Of a stretch of DNA of 14,915 nt, positions 8,207 through 14,789 are shown piece by piece (positions within the stretch are counted from its first letter, which is position 1; each line of letters starts with the position of its first letter). The translations under genes and the position numbers were made by a program. The stretch is from Ignavibacteriaceae bacterium (GTDB taxonomy: Bacteria; Bacteroidota; Ignavibacteria; Ignavibacteriales; Ignavibacteriaceae): assembly GCA_031292465.1 (NCBI GenBank), contig JARLHB010000155.1, positions 1 to 14,915 of the forward strand. The letters run 5' to 3'. The notes beneath the pieces were generated by a model. The model saw nothing but the letters and a program-made list of their open reading frames with translations, was not told where the DNA came from and ran no database searches.

Positions 8207-10234
8207 CTATTTTTTATGTGTTTCAAACCAGTCAAAAACCGAGTTCCACCAGAATCGTGCATCCTGCGGCTTAATAACAAAATGGAATTCATCCGGGAAA
8301 TACAGGAACTTACTATCAACACCCAGCCGCTGAAGCGATGTAAACAACTGGAAAGCCTGATCTTCAGGCACCCTGTAATCGCGTGCGCCTTCTACAACCA
8401 GCATAGGTGTTTTGGCATTCTGTATAAATTTGGCAGGATTCCATTTATCATATAATTTCCTGTTCTGCCAGGGAGTTCCGTTAAATTCCCATTCCGGGAA
8501 CCAAAGTTCTTCGGTAGTCCCCCACATACTTTCCGTATTAAAAACGCCGTCGTGAGAAACCATTGCATTAAAACGGTTCGTATGCCCCTCAATCCAGTTA
8601 ATCATGTATCCGCCGAATGATGCCCCGGCAGCAAATGTATTTTTAGCATCTATGTAATTAAAATTCTTAATCGAATAATCATAAACCTTCATTAAATCTT
8701 CGTAAGGCCTGCCGCCCCAATTTCTGGAGACGTCATTTGTAAACTGCTGGCCGTAGCCGGTGCTTCCGGTAGGATTAGGCGCAACTACCACATAGCCTTT
8801 TGCAGCAAACATTTCAATATTCCACCTGAAATGGAAATCATCTTCCCAATGCCCCTGCGGGCCGCCATGAATTAAGAATATCATCGGGTACTTCTTAGAC
8901 GGATCAAAAAACGGCGGTTTAATCAGTATTGACTGAACTTTTTTACCCGCAGCGCCTGTGCACCAAAAGCTCTCCATCGGAATCATTTCAATATTTGCAA
9001 GAATATCCTTATTCAAATAAGTAATTTGTTTGGCATCGCCGCCCTTTGTATTAAGCGCAAATATTTCATACGGAAGCGTTGAACGCTGCTGTTTGAAATA
9101 AATTGTATTTCCATCAGCAGATACTGCCAACCCGGTGTTACTATAATCTTTTAGTAAAACACTTATTTTACCTGTTGAAATATCCACCTGGTAGATCGAG
9201 TTAAAAACTTCATTGTTTGCAGTAAAGTAGATTTTTTTCGAATCCGGCGACCATGCTATCTCGCTTACGGACCGGTCAAGGCTGTTTGTAATATTCTTCA
9301 GCTTGCCTGTATTCCTGTCATATAATATAAGGAATGCCTGATCCGATTCATGCCCGGGAGTAGTCATTGATGTAAACGCAATGTATTTGCCATCTGGTGA
9401 ATAAACAGGCTGACAGTCATTTCCTTTACTCTGCGAGATTAATTTTGCAGGCGCTTTATCATCTTTTTTAATATCCGCAACATTAACAACATATACCTCA
9501 TTATTAGTACTGGTTGCAACTGTTGTATTCGGATTCATCGTATATGCAATTTCTTTATCATCCGGTGAAAAATTAAAATCATTTTCACTGCCTAAATCAA
9601 GCGGAGGAACATCATTCTGCATTAAATAATTAAGATCGTAGTATTCTTTTAAGACAGCATCAAATAAGAATAAATGGCTCCTTTTGTCATCCAGCCAGCG
9701 GTTCCATGACCTGTACATAAGGTGATTCAACACTCTTACATTAAGTTTTGTTTCATTTTTATCGTCATCTTTCTTTTTATTGCAATCCGGGGAAGTACAA
9801 TCAGGATAAACCGTAGAAATAATTAAAAATTTCTTCCCGTCGTGGGACCACCTGAAATCATCAACGCCGGTATAAAAATCCGTTATCTGTTCATCATCCG
9901 TACCGTCGTATTTACAGGTATGTATCTGATCGTCAATAATATATGCAATCATTTTCCCGTCGGCAGAAAATTTGGGGGATGTTTCGTTCTTCTCGGAATT
10001 TTTCAGCGGATGTAAATTAGTCCCGTCTGAATTAATTAAATAAATATCGCTGTTACCTTTATTCTCATCCATATTGAATGCTGTAACTGTAAACGCAATG
10101 GTTTTCCCGTCAGGGGAAAGGTCAATTGAGCCTACTCTCTTCATTGCCCAAAGATCATCAACGGTAAGCGGATGTTTTTGCTGCGCAAATAATATAAAGG
10201 GCAGACAAAGAAAAATGGTAAGGAGCGTTTTCAT
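8207..10234 (-). CDS. exported S9 prolyl-oligopeptidase family peptidase, DPP5-like
   Basis: A 675-residue serine peptidase. Residues 1-17 are a signal peptide (cleavage near LFA|QQ), so it acts in the periplasm or envelope. Residues about 25-415 form a PD40-type beta-propeller with repeated SPDGK/SADGK blades. The alpha/beta-hydrolase domain follows, with HGGP at 456-459, nucleophile S539 in GASFGG, D619 in GARDYRVP and H651 in DEFHF, so the triad is complete. The segment around NHLMYRSWNRWLDD (170-183) and the overall length resemble Porphyromonas DPP5, which takes dipeptides from peptide N-termini. Dipeptidyl or acylaminoacyl specificity is inference. PDCTSPDC (145-152) is a local Cys pair in a Lys/Asp-rich loop. 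AGAGGATAAG before the ATG is a good ribosome-binding site. It is probably the first gene of the leftward unit ending with hemW. Confidence 0.92.
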   Translation of the reverse strand: MKTLLTIFLCLPFILFAQQKHPLTVDDLWAMKRVGSIDLSPDGKTIAFTVTAFNMDENKGNSDIYLINSDGTNLHPLKNSEKNETSPKFSADGKMIAYIIDDQIHTCKYDGTDDEQITDFYTGVDDFRWSHDGKKFLIISTVYPDCTSPDCNKKKDDDKNETKLNVRVLNHLMYRSWNRWLDDKRSHLFLFDAVLKEYYDLNYLMQNDVPPLDLGSENDFNFSPDDKEIAYTMNPNTTVATSTNNEVYVVNVADIKKDDKAPAKLISQSKGNDCQPVYSPDGKYIAFTSMTTPGHESDQAFLILYDRNTGKLKNITNSLDRSVSEIAWSPDSKKIYFTANNEVFNSIYQVDISTGKISVLLKDYSNTGLAVSADGNTIYFKQQRSTLPYEIFALNTKGGDAKQITYLNKDILANIEMIPMESFWCTGAAGKKVQSILIKPPFFDPSKKYPMIFLIHGGPQGHWEDDFHFRWNIEMFAAKGYVVVAPNPTGSTGYGQQFTNDVSRNWGGRPYEDLMKVYDYSIKNFNYIDAKNTFAAGASFGGYMINWIEGHTNRFNAMVSHDGVFNTESMWGTTEELWFPEWEFNGTPWQNRKLYDKWNPAKFIQNAKTPMLVVEGARDYRVPEDQAFQLFTSLQRLGVDSKFLYFPDEFHFVIKPQDARFWWNSVFDWFETHKK

Positions 10235-10266
10235 CTTATCCTCTAATTGATTTCTGTTTTTTCTTT

Positions 10267-10297
10267 CTAAAATAGCTCAACTTGCTTTGAAAGGCAA
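10267..10297 (-). promoter_or_regulatory. candidate promoter for the S9 peptidase - hemW operon
   Basis: On the minus strand, TTG (10295-10297) is followed by a 20-bp spacer and TATTTTAG (10267-10274), one mismatch from TAnnTTTG. Transcription would start near 10260 and leave a leader of about 25 nt before the ATG at 10234. No equally good pattern was found for the divergent methyltransferase: TAAATTTG at 10375-10382 has the right box but no TTG at the right distance. Confidence 0.3.
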
Positions 10298-10412
10298 TCA
10301 AAGAGGCGGTTTTACTAATATTTTTGCATTATTTTTACAAAAAAATAAGATAACGATAATTGCTAAATATTCTTTAAATTTGTCATTCAAATGAATAATT
10401 TTTAAGTGTTTT

Positions 10413-11120
10413 ATGAATGATAATTATTTCCTTCCCGGAACCGATAAACAATTAGATTTTTTAACTGAAAATCTGGACATAACCGGACTATCAATCCTTA
10501 TAATCGGTACCGGGTGTGAAGAAATTTCACAAAAACTGCTGGAAAAGGGCGCCTCAAAGGTAATTATTATCGTGGATGATAATGATTCGCTGTTAAATTC
10601 CCGCCTTATACTAAGTAACTCCGGCATTAACGTAAAGATGATGGAGTTTGATAATACAGATTTCAAAGACTCTGAATTTGACATTGTTTATGCACAGGCT
10701 TCCGTCTCAAACAAAAAGCGCAATAAGATTACAAAAGAAGTCTACCGTATATTAAAGGCCGGCGGCAATTTTTGCGTAGGAGAAATTACCAGCCTTACTA
10801 AAACGCCTCCACAGTTTATTCTTGATCTCTGGAAAAATTCCGGCGTATCCCCTCTCCATATAGAGGAGCAGGAACAATATTATAAAGGAAGAAAATTTGA
10901 TATTGTTAAGTCGGAGAATCTTTCATACACGCTTAAAGACTTTTACATGACAAGCATAAGCCTGTTGAGTGAAAATATAGACAGGCTTACTGAACAGGAA
11001 AAAAGTTATTACAAGAAATTACTTAATATAATAAGCCATGAATCGAATGCTTACCTTAGGCTCGGCGGAGATGCTCATATCGGATTCTATGCGTATATTT
11101 TTAAGAAAGGTGAACTGTGA
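10413..11120 (+). CDS. class I SAM-dependent methyltransferase, substrate unknown
   Basis: A 235-residue Rossmann-fold methyltransferase. Motif I is LIIGTGCEE (29-37). An acidic residue (D55) ends beta-2, D80 contributes motif II/III, FDIVYAQ (89-95) is the beta-4 motif, and YRILKAGGNF (111-120) is the post-motif typical of Ubie/Methyltransf_11 proteins. No specific family is recognisable. A hydrophobic or helical tail (about 170-215) may cap the substrate. No signal peptide is present. Its TGA stop overlaps the GTG start of the rlmD-type gene, so the two are coupled and may work on the same target or simply share expression. Confidence 0.8.
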   Translation: MNDNYFLPGTDKQLDFLTENLDITGLSILIIGTGCEEISQKLLEKGASKVIIIVDDNDSLLNSRLILSNSGINVKMMEFDNTDFKDSEFDIVYAQASVSNKKRNKITKEVYRILKAGGNFCVGEITSLTKTPPQFILDLWKNSGVSPLHIEEQEQYYKGRKFDIVKSENLSYTLKDFYMTSISLLSENIDRLTEQEKSYYKKLLNIISHESNAYLRLGGDAHIGFYAYIFKKGEL

Positions 11121-12544
11121 AGAAAGGCGATGTACTGGAGTTAGAGATTGAGAAATATGCTTTTGAAGGGCGCGGTATCGCTAAAATTAATAAGACTCCT
11201 GCAGAAGAAGGAACTAAATACGTAGTCTTCGTTGACGGCTCATATCCGGGTGATAAAGTTAAAGCTGAACTTAGGAAAATAAAAAAGTCGTATGCAGAAG
11301 CTAAGGCAGTTGAAATACTTGAACGGGCGGAATCACGCGTACCAGCCAAATGCAAATATTTTGGGACCTGCGGCGGATGCAAACAGCAGGACTTGAGTTA
11401 TGAATTCCAGTACAAATACAAGAAGCTCCAGGTAGAAGAGATATTTAACAAGATGGGCGGTTTTACCGATTTTATTATTGAAGATATCGCACCTTCGGAT
11501 AAAACTTTTTTTTACCGTAATAAAATGGAATTCTCTTTTGCAGATAAAAGATGGATCACCCGGGAAGAATTAAACTCCAGCGAAACGGTTGAGAAAAATT
11601 TTGCACTCGGACTTCATGTGCCAAGTGTATTTGATAAAGTTTTAGATGTTGATGAATGTTTTTTGCAATCGGAATTAAGCAATAAGATTCTCAACCTGAC
11701 AAGAAAGTTTTTCAAAGAGAAAAGTATTTCCATTTATTCAACCAAAACGCATTCCGGCTACCTGCGTAATCTGGTTATAAAGACGTCTCACCACAGCGAT
11801 GATTTAATGGTAAACATTGTCACTTCATCTGAAGATGAAGTGTTAATGGAAGGATATGTTAATCTTTTAAAAACAGAAGTCCCCCAGATAACCACCATTA
11901 TAAATAATATAAGTCAGAAAAAAGCAGCCATTGCCACCGGCGATTACGAAAAAGTATTATACGGCAGCGGTTTTATCTCAGACTTTATAGGCGAATATAA
12001 ATTTAGAGTAAGCGCTAATTCGTTCTTCCAGACTAATACACTACAGGCTGAAAAACTGTACCAGACAGCCCTTGATTTTGCAGGCCTGAACGGCAATGAA
12101 ACAGTTTACGACCTTTACTCCGGCGCGGGCACGATTTCTATTTTTGTTTCAGGTAAAGCTAAAGAAGTATATGCTTTTGAATCGGTGGAATCAGCAGTAA
12201 AAGATGCGGAAGAAAATAAAATATTCAACGGCATTAACAATGTACATTTCATTCAGGCTGATTTATATAAATCATTTCTGCCTGCTATTGAAGAGCAAGG
12301 CATTCCCGGTCCTGATGTGGTTATACTTGACCCGCCCAGAAGCGGTATGCACCAGAATACCATTGATGATGTTATTAAGTGCGCCCCGGATAGAATTGTT
12401 TATGTAAGCTGCAATCCCACCACACAGGTAAGGGATATTAAGCTGTTTACAAAAGGCGGATATAAATTAGTAAAGATTAAGCCGGTGGATATGTTCCCGC
12501 ATACTTACCATATTGAAAATGTAGCGCTATTGGCAAAGGAATAG
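11117..12544 (+). CDS. rlmD: 23S rRNA (uracil-C5)-methyltransferase, RlmD/RumA family
   Basis: A 475-residue cytosolic RNA m5U methyltransferase. The N-terminal TRAM domain (about 2-62) is followed by an Fe-S motif with C79, C85, C88 and a later C181, as in RlmD. The catalytic domain has the SAM loop YDLYSGAGTIS (331-341), DPPRSG at 405-410, nucleophile C432 in VSCNPTT, and the general base E467 in HIENVALL. RlmD methylates U1939 of 23S rRNA; the paralogues RlmC, RlmCD or a TrmA-like specificity cannot be excluded from sequence. The start is GTG, overlapping the previous stop as GTGA, with AAGGTGA 4-5 nt before it. No other start gives a complete TRAM domain. It ends 24 bp before the convergent transposase, and no terminator hairpin is visible between them. 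Confidence 0.92.
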   Translation: MKKGDVLELEIEKYAFEGRGIAKINKTPAEEGTKYVVFVDGSYPGDKVKAELRKIKKSYAEAKAVEILERAESRVPAKCKYFGTCGGCKQQDLSYEFQYKYKKLQVEEIFNKMGGFTDFIIEDIAPSDKTFFYRNKMEFSFADKRWITREELNSSETVEKNFALGLHVPSVFDKVLDVDECFLQSELSNKILNLTRKFFKEKSISIYSTKTHSGYLRNLVIKTSHHSDDLMVNIVTSSEDEVLMEGYVNLLKTEVPQITTIINNISQKKAAIATGDYEKVLYGSGFISDFIGEYKFRVSANSFFQTNTLQAEKLYQTALDFAGLNGNETVYDLYSGAGTISIFVSGKAKEVYAFESVESAVKDAEENKIFNGINNVHFIQADLYKSFLPAIEEQGIPGPDVVILDPPRSGMHQNTIDDVIKCAPDRIVYVSCNPTTQVRDIKLFTKGGYKLVKIKPVDMFPHTYHIENVALLAKE

Positions 12545-12568
12545 ATTTATTCTAATTTGTTAATAGTG

Positions 12569-13021
12569 TCAATCAAATAAATACTTTTCGTCATATTTAA
12601 TGTCGAACTTTTCCAGAATCTCAATATATTCTTCCCTAAAGGATTTTTTCAGGTGATGACTTTCCTGATTTATTAGATATTTAACAACGCTATCTATTTG
12701 AGAATTAGAATATGAAAAAGCGCCAAAGCCGGTCTGCCAGCTAAATTTTCCTGCTACATAATTTCTTGAGTTAATAAAGTTTGTTGAATTATTCTTGATA
12801 TCCCGTACGAGGTTTGAGACTGATATATCGGGTTTCAACCCAATAAGGATATGAATATGATCGCCTGTACCGTTTATGTATAACAACTTTTGGTTTTTAT
12901 TAGATATGATGCCCGTTATATACTTGTAAAGTTCAGCCTTCCATTGGTTAGAGATTAAATTTTGTCTCCCTTTTACAGCAAATATTATATGCACTAATAA
13001 TTGACAATAGGTATTTGGCAT
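12569..13021 (-). CDS. RAYT/IS200-like Y1 (HUH) transposase, intact
   Basis: A 150-residue single-domain Y1 transposase (Y1_Tnp, COG1943). The metal-binding HUH motif is H55-I56-H57 in GDHIHILIG. Y115 in VVKYL is the likely catalytic tyrosine, and Q119 four residues on is the third metal ligand, the same spacing as in IS608 TnpA. SWQTGFGAFSYS and QESHHLKKSF are typical of the chromosomal REP-associated (RAYT) branch in Bacteroidota. Such proteins nick single-stranded DNA at hairpins and are thought to move or multiply REP elements. There is no accessory tnpB. The frame is full length, and a strong AGGAGGT at 13025-13031 lies 3 nt before the ATG, so it looks expressible. It sits between convergent rlmD and rsmI with a hairpin cluster upstream of its start. 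Which hairpin family it acts on is inference. Confidence 0.88.
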   Translation of the reverse strand: MPNTYCQLLVHIIFAVKGRQNLISNQWKAELYKYITGIISNKNQKLLYINGTGDHIHILIGLKPDISVSNLVRDIKNNSTNFINSRNYVAGKFSWQTGFGAFSYSNSQIDSVVKYLINQESHHLKKSFREEYIEILEKFDIKYDEKYLFD

Positions 13022-13085
13022 TTTACCTCCTGCAGAATTATATATGATACAATAAATATTATTTAATTCATTTTATACGATTCAG

Positions 13086-13370
13086 AATAATATAACACTC
13101 CGATGGGGTTTATTCTTTTTTTTAGTTTTCGGGCTAAGAATATTTCACTCCTTCGGAGTTTGTTCCTTCAAAAACTTAGAAGATACTTTTGTATAAAGTT
13201 TAGCAAAAACTTTTACTAATACATTTGATTTAAATTATAGTATTATACGTTTGAAAACAATAACATCTTAAACTTAAACAAGTTCTCTATGTCCAACTCC
13301 GTAGGAGTGGAATATTATTAGAACATTTAAGACATCTAAATTTCTAAACTCCGGTAGGAGTGACATATTT
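13086..13370. repeat. REP-like composite, family A unit 1 (four hairpins)
   Basis: Four short hairpins with 5-bp stems and 3-4-nt loops: ACTCC-GAT-GGGGT (13097-13109), ACTCC-TTC-GGAGT (13147-13159), ACTCC-GTA-GGAGT (13296-13308) and ACTCC-GGTA-GGAGT (13348-13361). The first pair is the inverted copy of the second. Flanks GGAGTGGAATATTATTAG (right pair) mirror CTAAGAATATTTCACTCC (left pair), and GGAGTGACATATT mirrors AATATAACACTCC. Distances between hairpins within pairs are 50 and 52 nt; the pairs are separated by about 127 nt of unrelated AT-rich DNA. No coding frame of note is present. Confidence 0.8.
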
Positions 13371-13415
13371 CCTTTTACAATTATCTTTAGATCAATTTTG
13401 CAACACCATATACAA

Positions 13416-13656
13416 AATAATATGTCACCCCGATGGGGGTTCATTCTCTTCTTTTTGTTTTCCGGGCTAAGAATATTTCACTCCTTCGGAGTTCGTTTTA
13501 TTAATATTTCGCATATATAAAACTCTATTTTATTCTTATTAACGAAACGGGAAATATTTTATAATTAATTTTTGATATTCCAACTCCAGAGGAGTGGAAT
13601 GTTATTAGATATACAGGCAGCAATACAATTCTTGAACTCCGTAGGAGTGACATATT
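13416..13656. repeat. REP-like composite, family A unit 2 (four hairpins)
   Basis: The same order as unit 1: CCCC-GAT-GGGG (13428-13438), ACTCC-TTC-GGAGT (13480-13492), ACTCC-AGA-GGAGT (13583-13595) and ACTCC-GTA-GGAGT (13636-13648). Within-pair spacing is 53 nt in both pairs. The left pair repeats unit 1 closely; 13463-13493 is identical over 31 bases to 13130-13160. The spacer between pairs (about 85 nt) is unlike that of unit 1, so this is not a plain recent tandem duplication. Tails GGAGTGACATATT and GGAGTGGAAT are shared with unit 1. Confidence 0.8.
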
Positions 13657-13666
13657 AATTACAACA

Positions 13667-13711
13667 TTAATCAAACAAATATTTTTTGTCATAATCGATG
13701 GTAATCCACCA
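13667..13711 (-). pseudogene. C-terminal remnant of a second RAYT transposase
   Basis: Read leftward from 13699, the codons give IDYDKKYLFD followed by TAA at 13667-13669. The intact transposase ends IKYDEKYLFD followed by TGA. The DNA at 13667-13700 matches the transposase 3' end (12569-12602) at 27 of 34 bases. Upstream codons give WWIT and then run into the hairpin element at 13712, so everything before the last 14 or so residues is missing. The fragment shows that a related but distinct RAYT copy once stood here, between hairpin families A and B. It has no start and cannot be functional. Confidence 0.65.
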
Positions 13712-13881
13712 GGTAGCCCATGAATTTATTCATGGGAAGATAGGGTACGAAACAATTGTATCAGTCGTTATAACGACTTACCAATTTTAGTTAGTAACTG
13801 TAGTGCGGATATTATAAACCGTAAAAACGGTTCCTCTTTTTGTTTGCTTGTTAATTCCCATAGCTAAAGCTATGGGCTGCC
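13712..13881. repeat. composite inverted repeat of four hairpins (family B)
   Basis: Hairpins are CCCATGAA-TTTA-TTCATGGG (13717-13736), the 16-bp palindrome AGTCGTTATAACGACT (13763-13778), AACCGT-AAAA-ACGGTT (13817-13832) and CCCATAGCTAAAGCTATGGG (13857-13876). The outer two are inverted copies: GGTAGCCCAT at the left and the reverse complement GGCAGCCCAT at the right. The inner two are also inverted copies with compensated stem changes. Centre-to-centre spacings are 44, 54 and 42 nt, giving H1-H2-H2'-H1'. The left edge truncates the RAYT remnant; the right edge lies about 26 bp from the rsmI stop. The 13022-13907 gap otherwise contains no recognisable gene. Confidence 0.75.
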
Positions 13882-13907
13882 CCAATTCATTTCTACTGAG
13901 CGGGTAA

Positions 13908-14594
13908 CTATCGTTTTCCAAAATTCAAGAGCAAAACAAACTCGCCCTTCATATTGTTTTGATTGGCTATTGAAAGGATTTCTTCGGCGGTGCCACGGTA
14001 AAATTTTTCATTATTCATAGTTAGCTGAAAAGCGAGCACTACTTTAAGATTTTTACCTATAATTTTCACAATATCTTCAAGCAGGCCTTTTAGCCTGTAG
14101 GGAGTATCCATAATAACAACAACCTCATTCATATTCCTTAATCTCTGAAGCTGCTGTTTCCTTATATCCCTTTTAGGCGAAAGCCATCCGTAATAATAAA
14201 ACTTTTCTATATCCAGTCCTGAACCTACCAGCGCAGACATAATAGAACTTGCACCGGGAACCGGGACAACTTCAACGCCCTGCGAAATACATACATCAAC
14301 CAAAAGATGGCCGGGATCTGAAAAAAGCGGTGTGCCGCAATCCGAGATTATCGCAGCCGATTCATTTTGCACCAACCTTAAGAGTATGTCATTAACAAGG
14401 TCCTTTTCCCTCTCGTTATGCTCATTAAGAGAAACCATCTCTTTGGTAATTTGATAATGAGACAGAAGCCTGCGCGCTTCCTTAAATTCTTCACAGATAA
14501 TAAAATCTACGGATTTTAAAATCTTTAACGCCCTAAGTGTAATATCATCATAATTACCAATCGGCGTGGATACTATATAAAGTTTACCATTCAT
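13908..14594 (-). CDS. rsmI: RsmI-family rRNA 2'-O-methyltransferase (tetrapyrrole-methylase fold)
   Basis: A 228-residue SAM-dependent methyltransferase. The N-terminus, LYIVSTPIGNYDDITLRAL (5-23), is the RsmI hallmark. SDCGTPLFSDPG (84-95) and PVPGASS (111-117) form the SAM pocket, and GWLSPKR (136-142) matches the FxGFLPxK region. RsmI methylates the 2'-O of C1402 in 16S rRNA near the decoding site. It is shorter than the E. coli enzyme (about 286 residues) because it stops after the methylase fold and lacks the C-terminal extension. EE at 35-36 replaces the usual ED(T)R, and Cys86 replaces the common Ala in SDAGTP, so it is a divergent member. A related TP-methylase with another target is possible. 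No Shine-Dalgarno is visible before the ATG. It is divergent from the OPT gene. Confidence 0.85.
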   Translation of the reverse strand: MNGKLYIVSTPIGNYDDITLRALKILKSVDFIICEEFKEARRLLSHYQITKEMVSLNEHNEREKDLVNDILLRLVQNESAAIISDCGTPLFSDPGHLLVDVCISQGVEVVPVPGASSIMSALVGSGLDIEKFYYYGWLSPKRDIRKQQLQRLRNMNEVVVIMDTPYRLKGLLEDIVKIIGKNLKVVLAFQLTMNNEKFYRGTAEEILSIANQNNMKGEFVLLLNFGKR

Positions 14595-14789
14595 AAGTCG
14601 AAAGATAAGTAATTATAATAAAATAACCTTTCGTAAAAGCATTTTTCAATTGCTTTATCCGCCTAAATCTTGTTAATTTTAGTTCGAAATTTAATTATAT
14701 AATGGGGTACCATTGTTTGAAAGGATTTTTTTAATATCCCTTATTATAATTGCACTCAATAACCAGGAAACAACATCAGGAATAATATT

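Noticed and set aside
8116..8592. Short leftward open frames of 66-68 codons within 8116-8592
   Set aside because: They lie in other frames of the S9 peptidase and DUF1232 genes, whose catalytic and family motifs are complete.
12545..12568. Terminator between rlmD and the transposase
   Set aside because: The 24-bp gap is AT-rich with no inverted repeat. Transcripts may read into the opposite gene.
13086..13656. CRISPR-like array
   Set aside because: The repeated units are 13-nt palindromes in alternating orientation with spacings of 50-53 and 85-127 nt, not direct repeats with uniform unique spacers, and no cas gene is present.
13667..13911. Small functional gene between the hairpin cluster and rsmI
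   Set aside because: The only coding trace is the headless C-terminal RAYT tail. The remainder is hairpins, and no start codon with a ribosome-binding site leads into it.
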